Part shown: piece after piece, positions 34,204 to 42,939 of the stretch
How positions within the stretch are numbered: position 1 is the first letter of the stretch
Layout: each line of letters begins with the position of its first letter
From: Nitrospinaceae bacterium
Lineage (GTDB): Bacteria; Nitrospinota; Nitrospinia; Nitrospinales; Nitrospinaceae
DNA: 64,000 nucleotides
Direction of reading: 5' to 3'
Assembly (NCBI GenBank): GCA_029261395.1
Contig: JAJDBJ010000083.1
Span: 1 to 64,000, forward strand
Translations under genes and position numbers: made by a program
Notes under the pieces: generated by a model
What the model was told of the DNA's origin: nothing
Seen by the model: the letters and a program-made list of their open reading frames with translations, nothing else
The model's database searches: none

Positions 34204-34713
34204 ATGGCAGACGAAGAAACCAAACCGGTTGTTCATGATGCGCAAGCCGACAAACTGGAAGTTGTTGATGAAGGCCCCAAGCGGTTCGTGGCGCACGGAC
34301 CCTTTGTCGTTCATGATACCGTTACAGGATTATACTGGCTGAAAAAAGACTCCTGGCAGGATCGAGGGAAATATTACAACTGGCACGAAGCCAAGGAGTT
34401 TGCCGAAAGAAAAAATGTTCGTAAAATCGGTGGATTTTCAGACTGGCGCCTGCCGACCAGCGAAGAGGCGGCCACTCTGTACGACGCGGAATGGAAGAAT
34501 ACCAGCAAAACCGGTGAGGTTCTTCATATCGACCCTCTGTTTCCCGAAGGTTCATTCAAAATGCAATGGACTATGGCAGACACCTCCACACGGCGACCTC
34601 GATTCGATTACACTCAGGGGCAAGTCGCCAGCGCCGATGAATATGCTTTCGGGTCCGTAAGGATCTGTCGAAAAGACCCGGTCAAAACCGTGGGTCGCAG
34701 AAGAAACACTTGA
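34204..34713 (+). CDS. DUF1566 (Lcl_C) protein, cytoplasmic
   Basis: 169 aa, 15 bases after the glutaredoxin-like gene, with AAGGGAGAAG upstream. About 30 leader residues precede the domain: FVVHDTVTGLYWLKKDSW, FSDWRLPTSEEAATLYD and HIDPLFPEG, then AFGSVRICRKD. The initial DNGxGTV motif is replaced by VVHDTVTG. No signal peptide. Confidence 0.82.
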   Translation: MADEETKPVVHDAQADKLEVVDEGPKRFVAHGPFVVHDTVTGLYWLKKDSWQDRGKYYNWHEAKEFAERKNVRKIGGFSDWRLPTSEEAATLYDAEWKNTSKTGEVLHIDPLFPEGSFKMQWTMADTSTRRPRFDYTQGQVASADEYAFGSVRICRKDPVKTVGRRRNT

Positions 34714-34726
34714 GGAAAACCTTATT

Positions 34727-35617
34727 ATGAGTGGAACCAAAGTTAAAACCAGATTTGTTGACAACGGTGATGAGACCGTCACCGATACGCGAAGAAACCT
34801 GATGTGGGCCAAGGACGATACCTGGGTGAAGCTCGGTAAACTGGTGTCGTGGTGGCAGGGCCAGGAATATATCAAAGAACTGAACGAAAAAAAATTCGCC
34901 GGACACTCGGACTGGCGATTCCCGAACAGGCAGGAAGCCCACGAGTTGTATGATCCCGAATTCAGCAATACCGACATGGAAGGGTGTGAAACCCACATTG
35001 ACCCGGTATTTACCTCCGGTTGCGGGTATACGACCTGGACCACCGAAACCCGTGGCGCTAAGGCGGCGATGGGTTACGATTACCGCGCTGACTACGAATA
35101 TTGGCTGGCCCGCGAAAATGAAGGATTCCCGAGCGGCATCCGTCCTGTTCGCTCCATAATCGACGCATCAAAATTACCTCCGGAGGAACGCTATGTGGTT
35201 CACAACAATGGCACCGTCAGCGATCTGGAAACGGGATTGATGTGGAAGCTGGATGATTCCTTCCTGGATTTGGACAAGTGGATCAGCTGGTCCGAAGCCA
35301 AGGTTCAGGTTGGAATACTCAGTAAAGAAGAATTCGGCGGTCACACTGACTGGCGGTTGCCCACACGTAAAGAGGCGCAATCCATCCACGATCCCAACAA
35401 CCCCGTAGTCGATACTTATGGCGATACCCTGTATCTGGTTTCAGTGTTTCCTCCCGGTGCCGGACAGACCACCTGGACCAAAACGCTGCATAAAACCGAC
35501 AACACGATAGCCATGCGATTCAACTATTTCAGTGGGGATTATAAGTTTCATAAAAAAGGCTTGCGAAGCCATGGTGTGCGCGCGGTTCGCACACTGCGTC
35601 CCGAGGAAAAAGAGTGA
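34727..35617 (+). CDS. Two-domain DUF1566 (Lcl_C) protein
   Basis: 296 aa with two full domains in tandem. Domain 1 (about 9-145): FVDNGDETVTDTRRNLMW, HSDWRFPNRQEAHELYD, HIDPVFTSGCGYTTWT and GIRPVRSI. Domain 2 (about 155-292): VVHNNGTVSDLETGLMW, HTDWRLPTRKEAQSIHD and TTWTKTLHKTDNTIAM, then GVRAVRTL. It is a fusion of two units like its neighbours, so it probably arose by local duplication. No signal peptide. Its stop overlaps the next GTG. Confidence 0.85.
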   Translation: MSGTKVKTRFVDNGDETVTDTRRNLMWAKDDTWVKLGKLVSWWQGQEYIKELNEKKFAGHSDWRFPNRQEAHELYDPEFSNTDMEGCETHIDPVFTSGCGYTTWTTETRGAKAAMGYDYRADYEYWLARENEGFPSGIRPVRSIIDASKLPPEERYVVHNNGTVSDLETGLMWKLDDSFLDLDKWISWSEAKVQVGILSKEEFGGHTDWRLPTRKEAQSIHDPNNPVVDTYGDTLYLVSVFPPGAGQTTWTKTLHKTDNTIAMRFNYFSGDYKFHKKGLRSHGVRAVRTLRPEEKE

Positions 35618-36078
35618 CGACCCCTTCCGAATCGACTCCCGGCCCCACAGCCGGTTCGGAGCGGTTTGCTGAGGCGGATGAGCATACGGTGATTGATCTC
35701 AAACGGAAGCTGGTTTGGCTCAAGCAGGATACCTATCAGATGACCGGTAAGTGGCTCAACTGGGTTCAGTCCCGCGATTACGCGAAGGAGATGAGTCAGT
35801 CTCATTTTGCCGGTTACAACGATTGGCGGCTTCCCACGACGGAAGAAGCGAAAAGTTTGTACGATAAGACCCAGGTCAATAAGGACCATATGGGGCAAAA
35901 GGCGTATTTGCATACTCTTTTCCCCGGAGGGTTCGGGTTTTTGTGTTGGACCAGCGACGTGCGGAATAAAATTCAGGCCGTTCGCTTTGGATACCGCAAG
36001 GGCGGAATGATGTACGACGATGTCTACCGGATTTCGAGGGGTTCTACCCGTCTGGTACGCGATATGAACAAAGTTTGA
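35614..36078 (+). CDS. DUF1566 (Lcl_C) protein, cytoplasmic
   Basis: 154 aa with a GTG start that overlaps the stop of the two-domain gene (GTGA), so translation is coupled. Domain: FAEADEHTVIDLKRKLVW, YNDWRLPTTEEAKSLYD and HTLFPGGFGFLCWTSD, then STRLVRDMN. No leader signal. Confidence 0.83.
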   Translation: MTTPSESTPGPTAGSERFAEADEHTVIDLKRKLVWLKQDTYQMTGKWLNWVQSRDYAKEMSQSHFAGYNDWRLPTTEEAKSLYDKTQVNKDHMGQKAYLHTLFPGGFGFLCWTSDVRNKIQAVRFGYRKGGMMYDDVYRISRGSTRLVRDMNKV

Positions 36079-36099
36079 TCGGACGGATAAGTACTATCG

Positions 36100-36528
36100 A
36101 TGGCAAAGCGCTTTAAAGATAACGGGGATGGAACCGTCACTGATACGGAAGAAGGTTTGATGTGGAAGCAAACCGACGGGTTCCAGGACCAGAGCATGTA
36201 TCATACCTGGTATAAAGCCGAGGATTATATCCGGGAATTGAACAATACAAAGTTTGCCGGCTATAACGATTGGCGTATGCCCAATCTGGAAGAAGCGGAA
36301 AGCCTGTTTGACGAGGAAGTATCTATTCGCGACTGCGACCGGTTTGAAATATTTATCGACAAAGCGTTTTCGCCGGGAGGCGGCCATACCGTCTGGACAT
36401 GCGATCTGAGACCCCATAACGGCGCGGTAATTTTTTATTACCGCTACGGCCATGCCAATATCAATAACCGGGACGATCCATCCAAGGATTCCATCCGGGC
36501 AGTGCGGACCATTGCGGAAGAAGAGTGA
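36100..36528 (+). CDS. DUF1566 (Lcl_C) protein, cytoplasmic
   Basis: 142 aa, almost nothing but the domain: FKDNGDGTVTDTEEGLMW, YNDWRMPNLEEAESLFD, FIDKAFSPGGGHTVWT and SIRAVRTIAEEE. The last of the DUF1566 series. It is most like the copies at 32095 and 33283 in the first and fourth motifs. Confidence 0.85.
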   Translation: MAKRFKDNGDGTVTDTEEGLMWKQTDGFQDQSMYHTWYKAEDYIRELNNTKFAGYNDWRMPNLEEAESLFDEEVSIRDCDRFEIFIDKAFSPGGGHTVWTCDLRPHNGAVIFYYRYGHANINNRDDPSKDSIRAVRTIAEEE

Positions 36529-36612
36529 GCCCTGGAATTAATGTCGTGAAGAAGGAGAAGCGTCATCGAAGCGTATAGTGTTGTCAATAATCAAGAGAGC
36601 CTGAACTCGGTC

Positions 36613-37401
36613 ATGACTTACCGGTTTGAGGAAGAGGACTTCAAGAGTCTCTACGTTTTAGAGGACTACTATTGCACCAATCCTTTTTGTGATTGCAATC
36701 ATGTCACCATTTCTCTTTGTGATAAGGAGGACGATGATAATCGGTTTTCCTTTCTGTTGAATTTCAATAAAACGCAGGGGATTCTGCCCAATCATCCCGA
36801 GTTGACCGCCTCCCAAAAATCCATCCTCGACGAATTCATGCAGGAAGTGACGGATGAGATGATCATCCTGTTTAAGCAGAGGTATATGGAGGCCAAGGCT
36901 TATGGGGAGAATAACCCCATGTCCTATCTCGTGTTCGAGTCGGGACGCTACGTCAATTATATGGAGTTGTTTCCCCGCGCGAAGCAACTGTTGGACTTTA
37001 AATATAATGAGGAAAAGCATTTCGCTGAAGAGGCCTACGAGCTGGATCCGCGCACTGACAACAGAAGTGTTCACCTGACGTTTTACAAGTTCGATGCCTC
37101 CGAGGATCGCCCGCCTCCCATTTTCTCCTACACCTATTACTTCAATGAAGAACAACGGGAAGAAGAGGAGGCCAAGCTCGAGCCGGCCAATAGTGAACTC
37201 CTTAGAGGATTTATCCAGTTTATTCCCAATCTCAACGATACTCTGAAACAGCGTTACAAGGAAGCCAAACAGATTGGTGAGGAGTTGTTGAAGTCCTCTC
37301 CCAAAATGGAAGCCACGCCCCACAAGGTCCAACGCAATGAAGTCTGTCCTTGCGGGTCCGGGAAAAAATTCAAAAAGTGTTGTGGTTTGAAATTAAATTG
37401 A
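36613..37401 (+). CDS. SEC-C-motif protein
   Basis: 262 aa from the ATG. The C-terminus has a SEC-C zinc motif: NEVCPCGSGKKFKKCCG (C-X-C...C-C), as in SecA and many accessory proteins. The N-terminal part has a second cysteine group (YYCTNPFCDCNH) and a mostly helical acidic core. No good ribosome site precedes the ATG. An AAGGAG 7 bases before an in-frame ATC at 36565 would give 16 extra residues if ATC is used as the start. SEC-C domains bind zinc and often proteins. The role in this cluster is unknown. Confidence 0.8.
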   Translation: MTYRFEEEDFKSLYVLEDYYCTNPFCDCNHVTISLCDKEDDDNRFSFLLNFNKTQGILPNHPELTASQKSILDEFMQEVTDEMIILFKQRYMEAKAYGENNPMSYLVFESGRYVNYMELFPRAKQLLDFKYNEEKHFAEEAYELDPRTDNRSVHLTFYKFDASEDRPPPIFSYTYYFNEEQREEEEAKLEPANSELLRGFIQFIPNLNDTLKQRYKEAKQIGEELLKSSPKMEATPHKVQRNEVCPCGSGKKFKKCCGLKLN

Positions 37402-37434
37402 TGGATATCAATTCAAAATAAAGGCAGGAAAGCT

Positions 37435-37986
37435 ATGAGTAACCCAGAGAAGAAAGTCAAAAAAGTCCAAGCCCGTCACATCCTGGTCGCGACCAAGGAA
37501 TTGGCGGAGGAAATACAGAAAAAATTAGATGACGGTGCCGAGTTTTCCAAAATGGCCGAAGAGTACAGTGAGTGTCCCTCCAAAAAGCGCGGCGGCGATC
37601 TTGGCTGGTTCGGCAAAGGCGCCATGGTCCGTCCCTTTGAGGTAGCGGCGTTCAGTGCGCAGGAAGGGGACGTCGTGGGTCCCATCAAAACCGAATTTGG
37701 CTGGCATTTGATCTACGTTTACGAAGTCAAGGACGACATCAATCCCGATGAAGGCCCACCCACCGGCGACGAAGACGCGGACGATAAAACCCTGCGCCTG
37801 GTGGCCGAAAATTACGCCCACGAATTTATGATGCTCGGGTATTCCAGCAAAAAGGTAATGAGCCTGTTCACCAGCGCCCACTTCAAGTCGGCCAACGCCG
37901 TATATAATATTTTAGGTGAGAAGGCTATTAACGAGGTCATTGCTCAAACATTCGGGCAGACAACTGAGGCCGGGGAAAAGAAGTAG
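37435..37986 (+). CDS. Parvulin-type peptidyl-prolyl isomerase, cytoplasmic
   Basis: 183 aa. Residues about 8-105 form a PpiC/rotamase domain: KVQARHILVATKELAEEI, YSECPSKKRGGDLGWFG, MVRPFEVAAFSA and VGPIKTEFGWHLIYV. The remainder is an acidic linker and a helical domain of unknown type. No signal peptide, unlike SurA or PrsA. It closes the cluster before a strong terminator and could assist folding of the neighbouring products. Confidence 0.9.
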   Translation: MSNPEKKVKKVQARHILVATKELAEEIQKKLDDGAEFSKMAEEYSECPSKKRGGDLGWFGKGAMVRPFEVAAFSAQEGDVVGPIKTEFGWHLIYVYEVKDDINPDEGPPTGDEDADDKTLRLVAENYAHEFMMLGYSSKKVMSLFTSAHFKSANAVYNILGEKAINEVIAQTFGQTTEAGEKK

Positions 37987-38026
37987 AGCTTTTCTGATGG
38001 ATGCCGGAGCAGTCCGGCGTTTAAAA

Positions 38027-38068
38027 ATAAAAAACCCGCTCCCTTTTGGAGAGCGGGTTTTGTTGTTT
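38027..38068. terminator. Bidirectional terminator between parvulin and serA
   Basis: AAAACCCGCTC / GAGCGGGTTTT stem with a short loop, followed by T-rich sequence on both sides. A second GCCGGAGCAGTCCGGC hairpin lies just before it. Confidence 0.85.
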
Positions 38069-38078
38069 GCGCGGTTTG

Positions 38079-39659
38079 CTAGAGAACGACCGAATGGACC
38101 TCAACCACATTGGGTGTTTCCCGCAATTCCCGCAAGGTCTCGCTGGTCGGCGGCGAATCAATATTAACCACCGACACCGCATTCCCCGTTTTTTCCAGGC
38201 GGCCCAGATGAAACCCGGCGATGTTGATGTTGTGCTTGCCCAACACATTACCGAGATTGCCGATAACTCCTGGAACGTCCTTGTTGCTCAAAATCAACAT
38301 GTGTTTGGAGATGACCGCTTCGAAGTGATATTCATCGAACCTCACGATGCGCGGGTCGCCTTTACCGAAGATACTTCCGGTGATATCGCGAGAGCCCTGA
38401 TTCGTGGTCACCTGCACCTGGATGGTGCTGGTGTAGTCCTTGATCTCGTTGCTCTTCAACTCCTGCACCTCAATGCCGCGCTCCTTGGCGATGAACGGTG
38501 CATTGACCATGTTGACCCCTTCCAAAGAACGCGTCAACAACCCCTTCAAAACACAAATCGTGATGGGTTGAACATTCAGGTTCGACACGTCACCATTGTA
38601 CTGAACTTTGACTTGAGTGATGGGGCCTTCGACCAATTGTGAAGCCAGTTGTCCCAGATCCGATCCCAAGTCCAGATACGGCTTGATCTGTTTCAGCGTT
38701 TCTTCGTCGATGGAAGGCATGTTGACCGCGTTGCGGATGCTTCCGTATTTCAGGAAATCGATCATCTGATCGCAGATGGCGATGGCCACCTTATCCTGCG
38801 CTTCGCCCGTTGATGCACCCAGATGCGGCGTGCAGATGATTTCGGGAACATCCATGAGCGGGCTGTCGGGACTGAGCGGTTCTTTAGAGTACACGTCCAG
38901 AGCTGCCTGGGCTACCTTGCCATCCTTGATAGCCTGGATGAGGGCCGCTTCGTCGATCAATCCACCGCGGGCACAGTTGATGATGCGAACCCCCGGCTTG
39001 ACGCTGTTCAGTTCATCCTTGCCCAACAGGGGTTTGTCGCCCACCTTTGGCGAGTGCAAGCTGATGAAGTCGGCGCGTTGGAGCAAATCCTTCAACTCCA
39101 CAATCTCCACCCCGATTTTCTCCGCCTGCTCCTTGGACACAAACGGATCGTAGGCGATGATCTTCATGGCGAACCCCTTGGCACGGTCGGCAACGACAGA
39201 GCCGATGCGGCCCAGACCGATGATGCCCATCGTTTTTCCGTACAACTCGACTCCCATAAAGACTTTCGGAGACCATTTTTTGTCCTGTTTGACGGAAGCG
39301 TTGGCCTGTGGAATGTTGCGGGACATGCTCAACATCAGTGCCATGGCATGTTCGGCGGTGGTGATCATGTTGCCGTCCGGCGCGTTCATCACGATAATGC
39401 CTTTTTTGCCTGCCGCTTCGAGGTCGATGTTGTCGACCCCCACTCCGGCGCGGCCCACCACCTTCAGGTTTGTCGCCGCCGCAATCACATCCGCGGTGAC
39501 TTTGGTTGCGCTTCTCACGATCAATCCGTCGTATTGCGGGATGATCTTGATCAACTCTTCCTTCGCCAGACCGGTATTGACGTCAACCTCAATGCCGGCT
39601 TCCTTTTGTAATATTTCCACACCCAGTTTGGACAGATTGTCACTGACCAGAATTTTCAT
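38079..39659 (-). CDS. serA: D-3-phosphoglycerate dehydrogenase SerA
   Basis: 526 aa, first enzyme of serine synthesis (3-phosphoglycerate to 3-phosphohydroxypyruvate, NAD-dependent). NAD-binding motif GLGRIGSVVADR (about 146), catalytic Arg in NCARGGLIDE, Glu and His in TPHLGASTGEAQ. The intervening ASB domain and the C-terminal ACT domain (HMLILSNKDVPGVIGN) make it the long, serine-regulated form. It is followed on the same strand by a class V aminotransferase, which may take the next step. Confidence 0.95.
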   Translation of the reverse strand: MKILVSDNLSKLGVEILQKEAGIEVDVNTGLAKEELIKIIPQYDGLIVRSATKVTADVIAAATNLKVVGRAGVGVDNIDLEAAGKKGIIVMNAPDGNMITTAEHAMALMLSMSRNIPQANASVKQDKKWSPKVFMGVELYGKTMGIIGLGRIGSVVADRAKGFAMKIIAYDPFVSKEQAEKIGVEIVELKDLLQRADFISLHSPKVGDKPLLGKDELNSVKPGVRIINCARGGLIDEAALIQAIKDGKVAQAALDVYSKEPLSPDSPLMDVPEIICTPHLGASTGEAQDKVAIAICDQMIDFLKYGSIRNAVNMPSIDEETLKQIKPYLDLGSDLGQLASQLVEGPITQVKVQYNGDVSNLNVQPITICVLKGLLTRSLEGVNMVNAPFIAKERGIEVQELKSNEIKDYTSTIQVQVTTNQGSRDITGSIFGKGDPRIVRFDEYHFEAVISKHMLILSNKDVPGVIGNLGNVLGKHNINIAGFHLGRLEKTGNAVSVVNIDSPPTSETLRELRETPNVVEVHSVVL

Positions 39660-39739
39660 TATTTCAAAACTCCAAAAATTTAAAATTAGTTTTATTTGTA
39701 CTTGAGAAGATTTTCGTCCGTTGGCCGACCGAAAACCTT

Positions 39740-40885
39740 TTAGTATGCTTCGAGCAAAATCTCCTGCGCCGCCGCAACGCCTTTGCCCATTTCCACGGCA
39801 TGGCCGAATTTTTTGAGCGCCATCTCAATGGCCGCAATGGCGACGATGGTATCGAACGTATCCACATAACCGAGATGCGCGATGCGGACGACTTTACCTT
39901 TCCATTGATCCTGTCCACCTGCCATGGTGACCCCAAAGTCATCCCGCAGGCTTTTGACGAACTTGCCGCCGTCAATACCGTCGGGAAGAAACACGCCGGT
40001 GAGGCTGTCGGCGGGCGCGTCGGGTGCGACCATCTTCAGTCCCAACGCCTGGGTTGCCGCACGGGTGGCACGCGCCAGACGGTTGTGACGTTTGTGCACG
40101 TTCTCAATTCCTTCTTCCTTAAAGCTTTTCAGTACGGCACGCAGTCCGATCACCAGAGAGACTGCAGGCGTGTAGGCCGAGGTTTGGGCAGCCAGGTTTT
40201 TACGTTCTTTCTTGAGGTCGAAATAGAAATGCGGACACTTGGACTGGTCGGCAAACTTCCAGGCCTTGTCACTCAACGCTACCAGGGCGAGGCCCGGTGG
40301 CAGTTGCAGTGCTTTTTGGGAACCGGTGACAAGGGCATCGATCCCCCACTCGTCCATCGGCAGAGGAAACACACCCACGCCGGTAATGCCATCGACTACC
40401 AGAAGAACATCATCCCGGTCACGGGTCAGTTTCGACAAGGCTTCGATCGGATGCGCCACGGCGGTGGAGGTTTCGCTGGCCTGCACCAGGACCGCGCGGA
40501 TGTCCTTGTCTTTATCCAATGCTTCTTTCACTTTGTTGGCGTCGACCGCCTGTCCCCATTCGACATTGATCCAGACTGGTACGAGGCCGTACGATTCGCT
40601 GATTTTGCCCCAGCGTTCCCCGAACTTTCCGCCGTTGACGACCAGGACCTTATCGCCCGGTGAGAACAGGTTGGTGATGCAACTCTCCATGCCGCCGGTG
40701 CCGGTGGCCGCCAGAATGATGACGTCCTGTTCGGTTTGGAACAGGTACTTGGCGTCTTCGGCCGCTTCGCCGAAGATCTTGCTGAATTGCGGAGTCCGAT
40801 GGTGCACCATCGGTGCGGCCATTTCGAGATTAATGGTTTCTGGGACCGGAGTCGGTCCTGGGGCCAACAAATACGTTTTTTTCAT
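39740..40885 (-). CDS. Class V aminotransferase (serine-glyoxylate/phosphoserine type)
   Basis: 381 aa from the ATG with AGGAA upstream. PLP-dependent aminotransferase of fold type I: LLAPGPTPVPE, HHRTPQFSKIF, LAATGTGGMESC, LLVVDGITGVGVFPL and the PLP lysine in TGSQKALQLPPGLA. It belongs to the alanine-glyoxylate/serine-pyruvate group. Because it precedes serA on the same strand it may transaminate phosphohydroxypyruvate or work in glyoxylate metabolism; sequence alone does not decide. Confidence 0.88.
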   Translation of the reverse strand: MKKTYLLAPGPTPVPETINLEMAAPMVHHRTPQFSKIFGEAAEDAKYLFQTEQDVIILAATGTGGMESCITNLFSPGDKVLVVNGGKFGERWGKISESYGLVPVWINVEWGQAVDANKVKEALDKDKDIRAVLVQASETSTAVAHPIEALSKLTRDRDDVLLVVDGITGVGVFPLPMDEWGIDALVTGSQKALQLPPGLALVALSDKAWKFADQSKCPHFYFDLKKERKNLAAQTSAYTPAVSLVIGLRAVLKSFKEEGIENVHKRHNRLARATRAATQALGLKMVAPDAPADSLTGVFLPDGIDGGKFVKSLRDDFGVTMAGGQDQWKGKVVRIAHLGYVDTFDTIVAIAAIEMALKKFGHAVEMGKGVAAAQEILLEAY

Positions 40886-40912
40886 TGAGTCTGATTCCTG
40901 CAATATTAAGGT

Positions 40913-41377
40913 TTATGAAGTCGCGGGCCCTATCACCAGAGTCCCGGCAATTTTATCGTGCCAAGCTTGATTCTTTTTATCCACCAGAGCCCAGTAACAT
41001 CCCAGGCCCAATGGCAAGAGCGAAACGGGATAACCGATGAAACACCGGACCGATGCGGCCTCCCAATCCACAGGCGTTCCGTTTTCATTAACAACGTGCA
41101 AGCCCATGATTCTTTTTCCGGGAGTTTGTCCGCAGATAGCGGTAAACCCGACAAAATACATGCCCCACAGCAATCCCAAGAGCAAGACGTACAATGCCAC
41201 CAGCCAAACACCCTCCGGGCTGATCTTTCCCATGGCAAACCAGCGGATCAGGATCTTCGCCAGATTCTGGTCCGTTAGATTGACCAGAGGCATGGTGGTT
41301 AATACACCCAGTATTTCCAAAAAAGAGATATCCAGCAAAAACGCGATATAACGACGTCCGAAACGAGCTGGCATCAT
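40913..41377 (-). CDS. RDD family membrane protein
   Basis: 154 aa from the MMPARF start; a longer in-frame start at 41473 exists, but neither has a clear ribosome site. The RDD signature is seen in MPARFGRRYIAFLLDISF and GQTPGKRIMGLHVVNENG. Three transmembrane helices are predicted. Family function is not firmly known; some members are transport-related. It lies directly upstream of the aminotransferase on the same strand. Confidence 0.8.
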   Translation of the reverse strand: MMPARFGRRYIAFLLDISFLEILGVLTTMPLVNLTDQNLAKILIRWFAMGKISPEGVWLVALYVLLLGLLWGMYFVGFTAICGQTPGKRIMGLHVVNENGTPVDWEAASVRCFIGYPVSLLPLGLGCYWALVDKKNQAWHDKIAGTLVIGPATS

Positions 41378-41691
41378 TGAGGATATCAGGAAAAGGTGAA
41401 ATGGAAATGCTGGAACCAAAAGCTTCCCAGTCGCCAAAGGTGGATGGTGTTCTCGACGTTTGCTCCTGAACAATCTGGAATCGCCAATTTCCTTTGGAGA
41501 CGGATTTGTTTAGGTTAATTTATAAATTAAAATCGACTCAAAATCCAATGTTTTCCCTTAAATGGGGGAAAAGAGTCTTTTTAGCGTAAAATTAAGGGGA
41601 ATCCGAATTTCCTGGAGAATAAGTAGAGTTTCTATTTAGGGGGTCGTACCGCAAGGGGTCGAAAGAGACTACAAAATAGGAAGTGGGGGGG

Positions 41692-42783
41692 TTACTTCTT
41701 TAACTCTTCATCTTCGGGGTCGTCGGGGGTTTCCATTTCCAATTCCAGTCCATCGAAATCCATATCCATGGAGGGCTTCTCACCGTCGGTTTCTGCTTCA
41801 GGAACCTCATAGGTGACTTCTTCCGGCTCGTCTAAATCCACGTCATCGAGATCGAATTCTATTCCACCCTCATCTTCCAATTCGGCCGATTCGTCCATGG
41901 GGGAATCGGTTAATTCGGGTTCTTCAGAAACGTCCATCAGTTCCGGTTCTTCAGCAAGATCAAAGTCCTCGGAAAGTTCCAGAGAGGGTTCCTCTTCGAA
42001 AGTATCCGATTCTCCCCTATCCAGGTCAGGTTCCTCAGAAAGTTCCAGGGAGGGCTCTTCAGAAAGCTCCAAAGAGGGCTGATCGTCGTCCATATCTAAA
42101 TCTAATCCCGATTCGTCGGAAAGTTCCAAAGTGGGTTGGTCATCATCGATGTCCAATTCCGGCTCGAGGGAAATCTCAGGTTCCAAATCGGTATCCAAGC
42201 TGATTTCTGCGGTGCCACCTTCTTGGGCCTCTTCAGTGGGAGATTCGTCGTCTCCAAATCCCAGGCCTTCTACTTCATCAAACTCGTCCTCAAAATCGAG
42301 GTCCACAGCATCATCTGCCGGTTCAGTTTCCAGGGTTCCCATAGAAGTCGCTTCGCCATCGGTGAGATCGTCGGAAAGACCCATGTCAAAATTATCAGGT
42401 CCGGCACTTTCCATGGAAGGCGTGTCATCCATGCCTGAGGTGTCAAATTCAAAATCATCAACGCCCATAGCCCCGGTGGCGGCACCTATACCAAAACCTT
42501 CGGCTTCCGCATCGCTCAGGTCGAGGACATTTTCATCCACGCCATACTCGGTTTCGCCGGTATCAAAATCATCGGTAAAATTATAATCCTCAACCCCGGC
42601 GTCCGTCCCGGTCGTTCCCATGCCGCCCGAAACTCCACCCTCACCGGGTGCCATCTCGAAGATGGTGAACAGGTTTTCCTGTCCCAGATCAAAAGCGGAC
42701 TGAGCCGGCGCATAAGGCGCACTACAACAAGCGCACTTTTTGGAAGGCTGAAAGAATATGTAACCACAATTATCGCACTGCAT
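41692..42783 (-). CDS. Zinc-ribbon protein with long acidic repeat region
   Basis: 363 aa. The N-terminus is a four-cysteine zinc ribbon (CDNCGYIFF...KCACCS). The rest is very acidic and low in complexity, with degenerate repeats of the type LELSEEPSLELSEEPDL between about residues 200 and 300. There is no signal peptide or membrane segment. It is probably intrinsically disordered. A role in binding basic proteins or metal is a guess. It stands alone in its transcriptional direction. Confidence 0.7.
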   Translation of the reverse strand: MQCDNCGYIFFQPSKKCACCSAPYAPAQSAFDLGQENLFTIFEMAPGEGGVSGGMGTTGTDAGVEDYNFTDDFDTGETEYGVDENVLDLSDAEAEGFGIGAATGAMGVDDFEFDTSGMDDTPSMESAGPDNFDMGLSDDLTDGEATSMGTLETEPADDAVDLDFEDEFDEVEGLGFGDDESPTEEAQEGGTAEISLDTDLEPEISLEPELDIDDDQPTLELSDESGLDLDMDDDQPSLELSEEPSLELSEEPDLDRGESDTFEEEPSLELSEDFDLAEEPELMDVSEEPELTDSPMDESAELEDEGGIEFDLDDVDLDEPEEVTYEVPEAETDGEKPSMDMDFDGLELEMETPDDPEDEELKK

Positions 42784-42939
42784 ATTTAAAGGATAGGGGA
42801 TGAAGGAAATAACGTCAAGAAAAATAATGCATTAGCCCAAGGGAGGTGGATCAGGACAGAATCGGGTTTCGATTTAAGAAACCTCAAGGCTCTCCTTAGC
42901 AAAAGGGCGATCCTTTGGCACGGTCCTGAAATGATTTCT

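Noticed and set aside
29264-36528. Diversity-generating retroelement, because DUF1566-type folds are common DGR targets
   Set aside because: No reverse transcriptase, no template/variable repeat pair and no A-biased substitution pattern seen in the window; the domains differ by ordinary divergence.
41813-42586. CRISPR-like tandem repeats
   Set aside because: The repeats are degenerate coding repeats of an acidic protein with irregular spacing and no spacers.
42914-42930. TTTGGCACGGTCCTGA resembling a sigma-54 promoter
   Set aside because: The -12 GC is missing and it points into the 3' end of a leftward gene, with nothing downstream to express.
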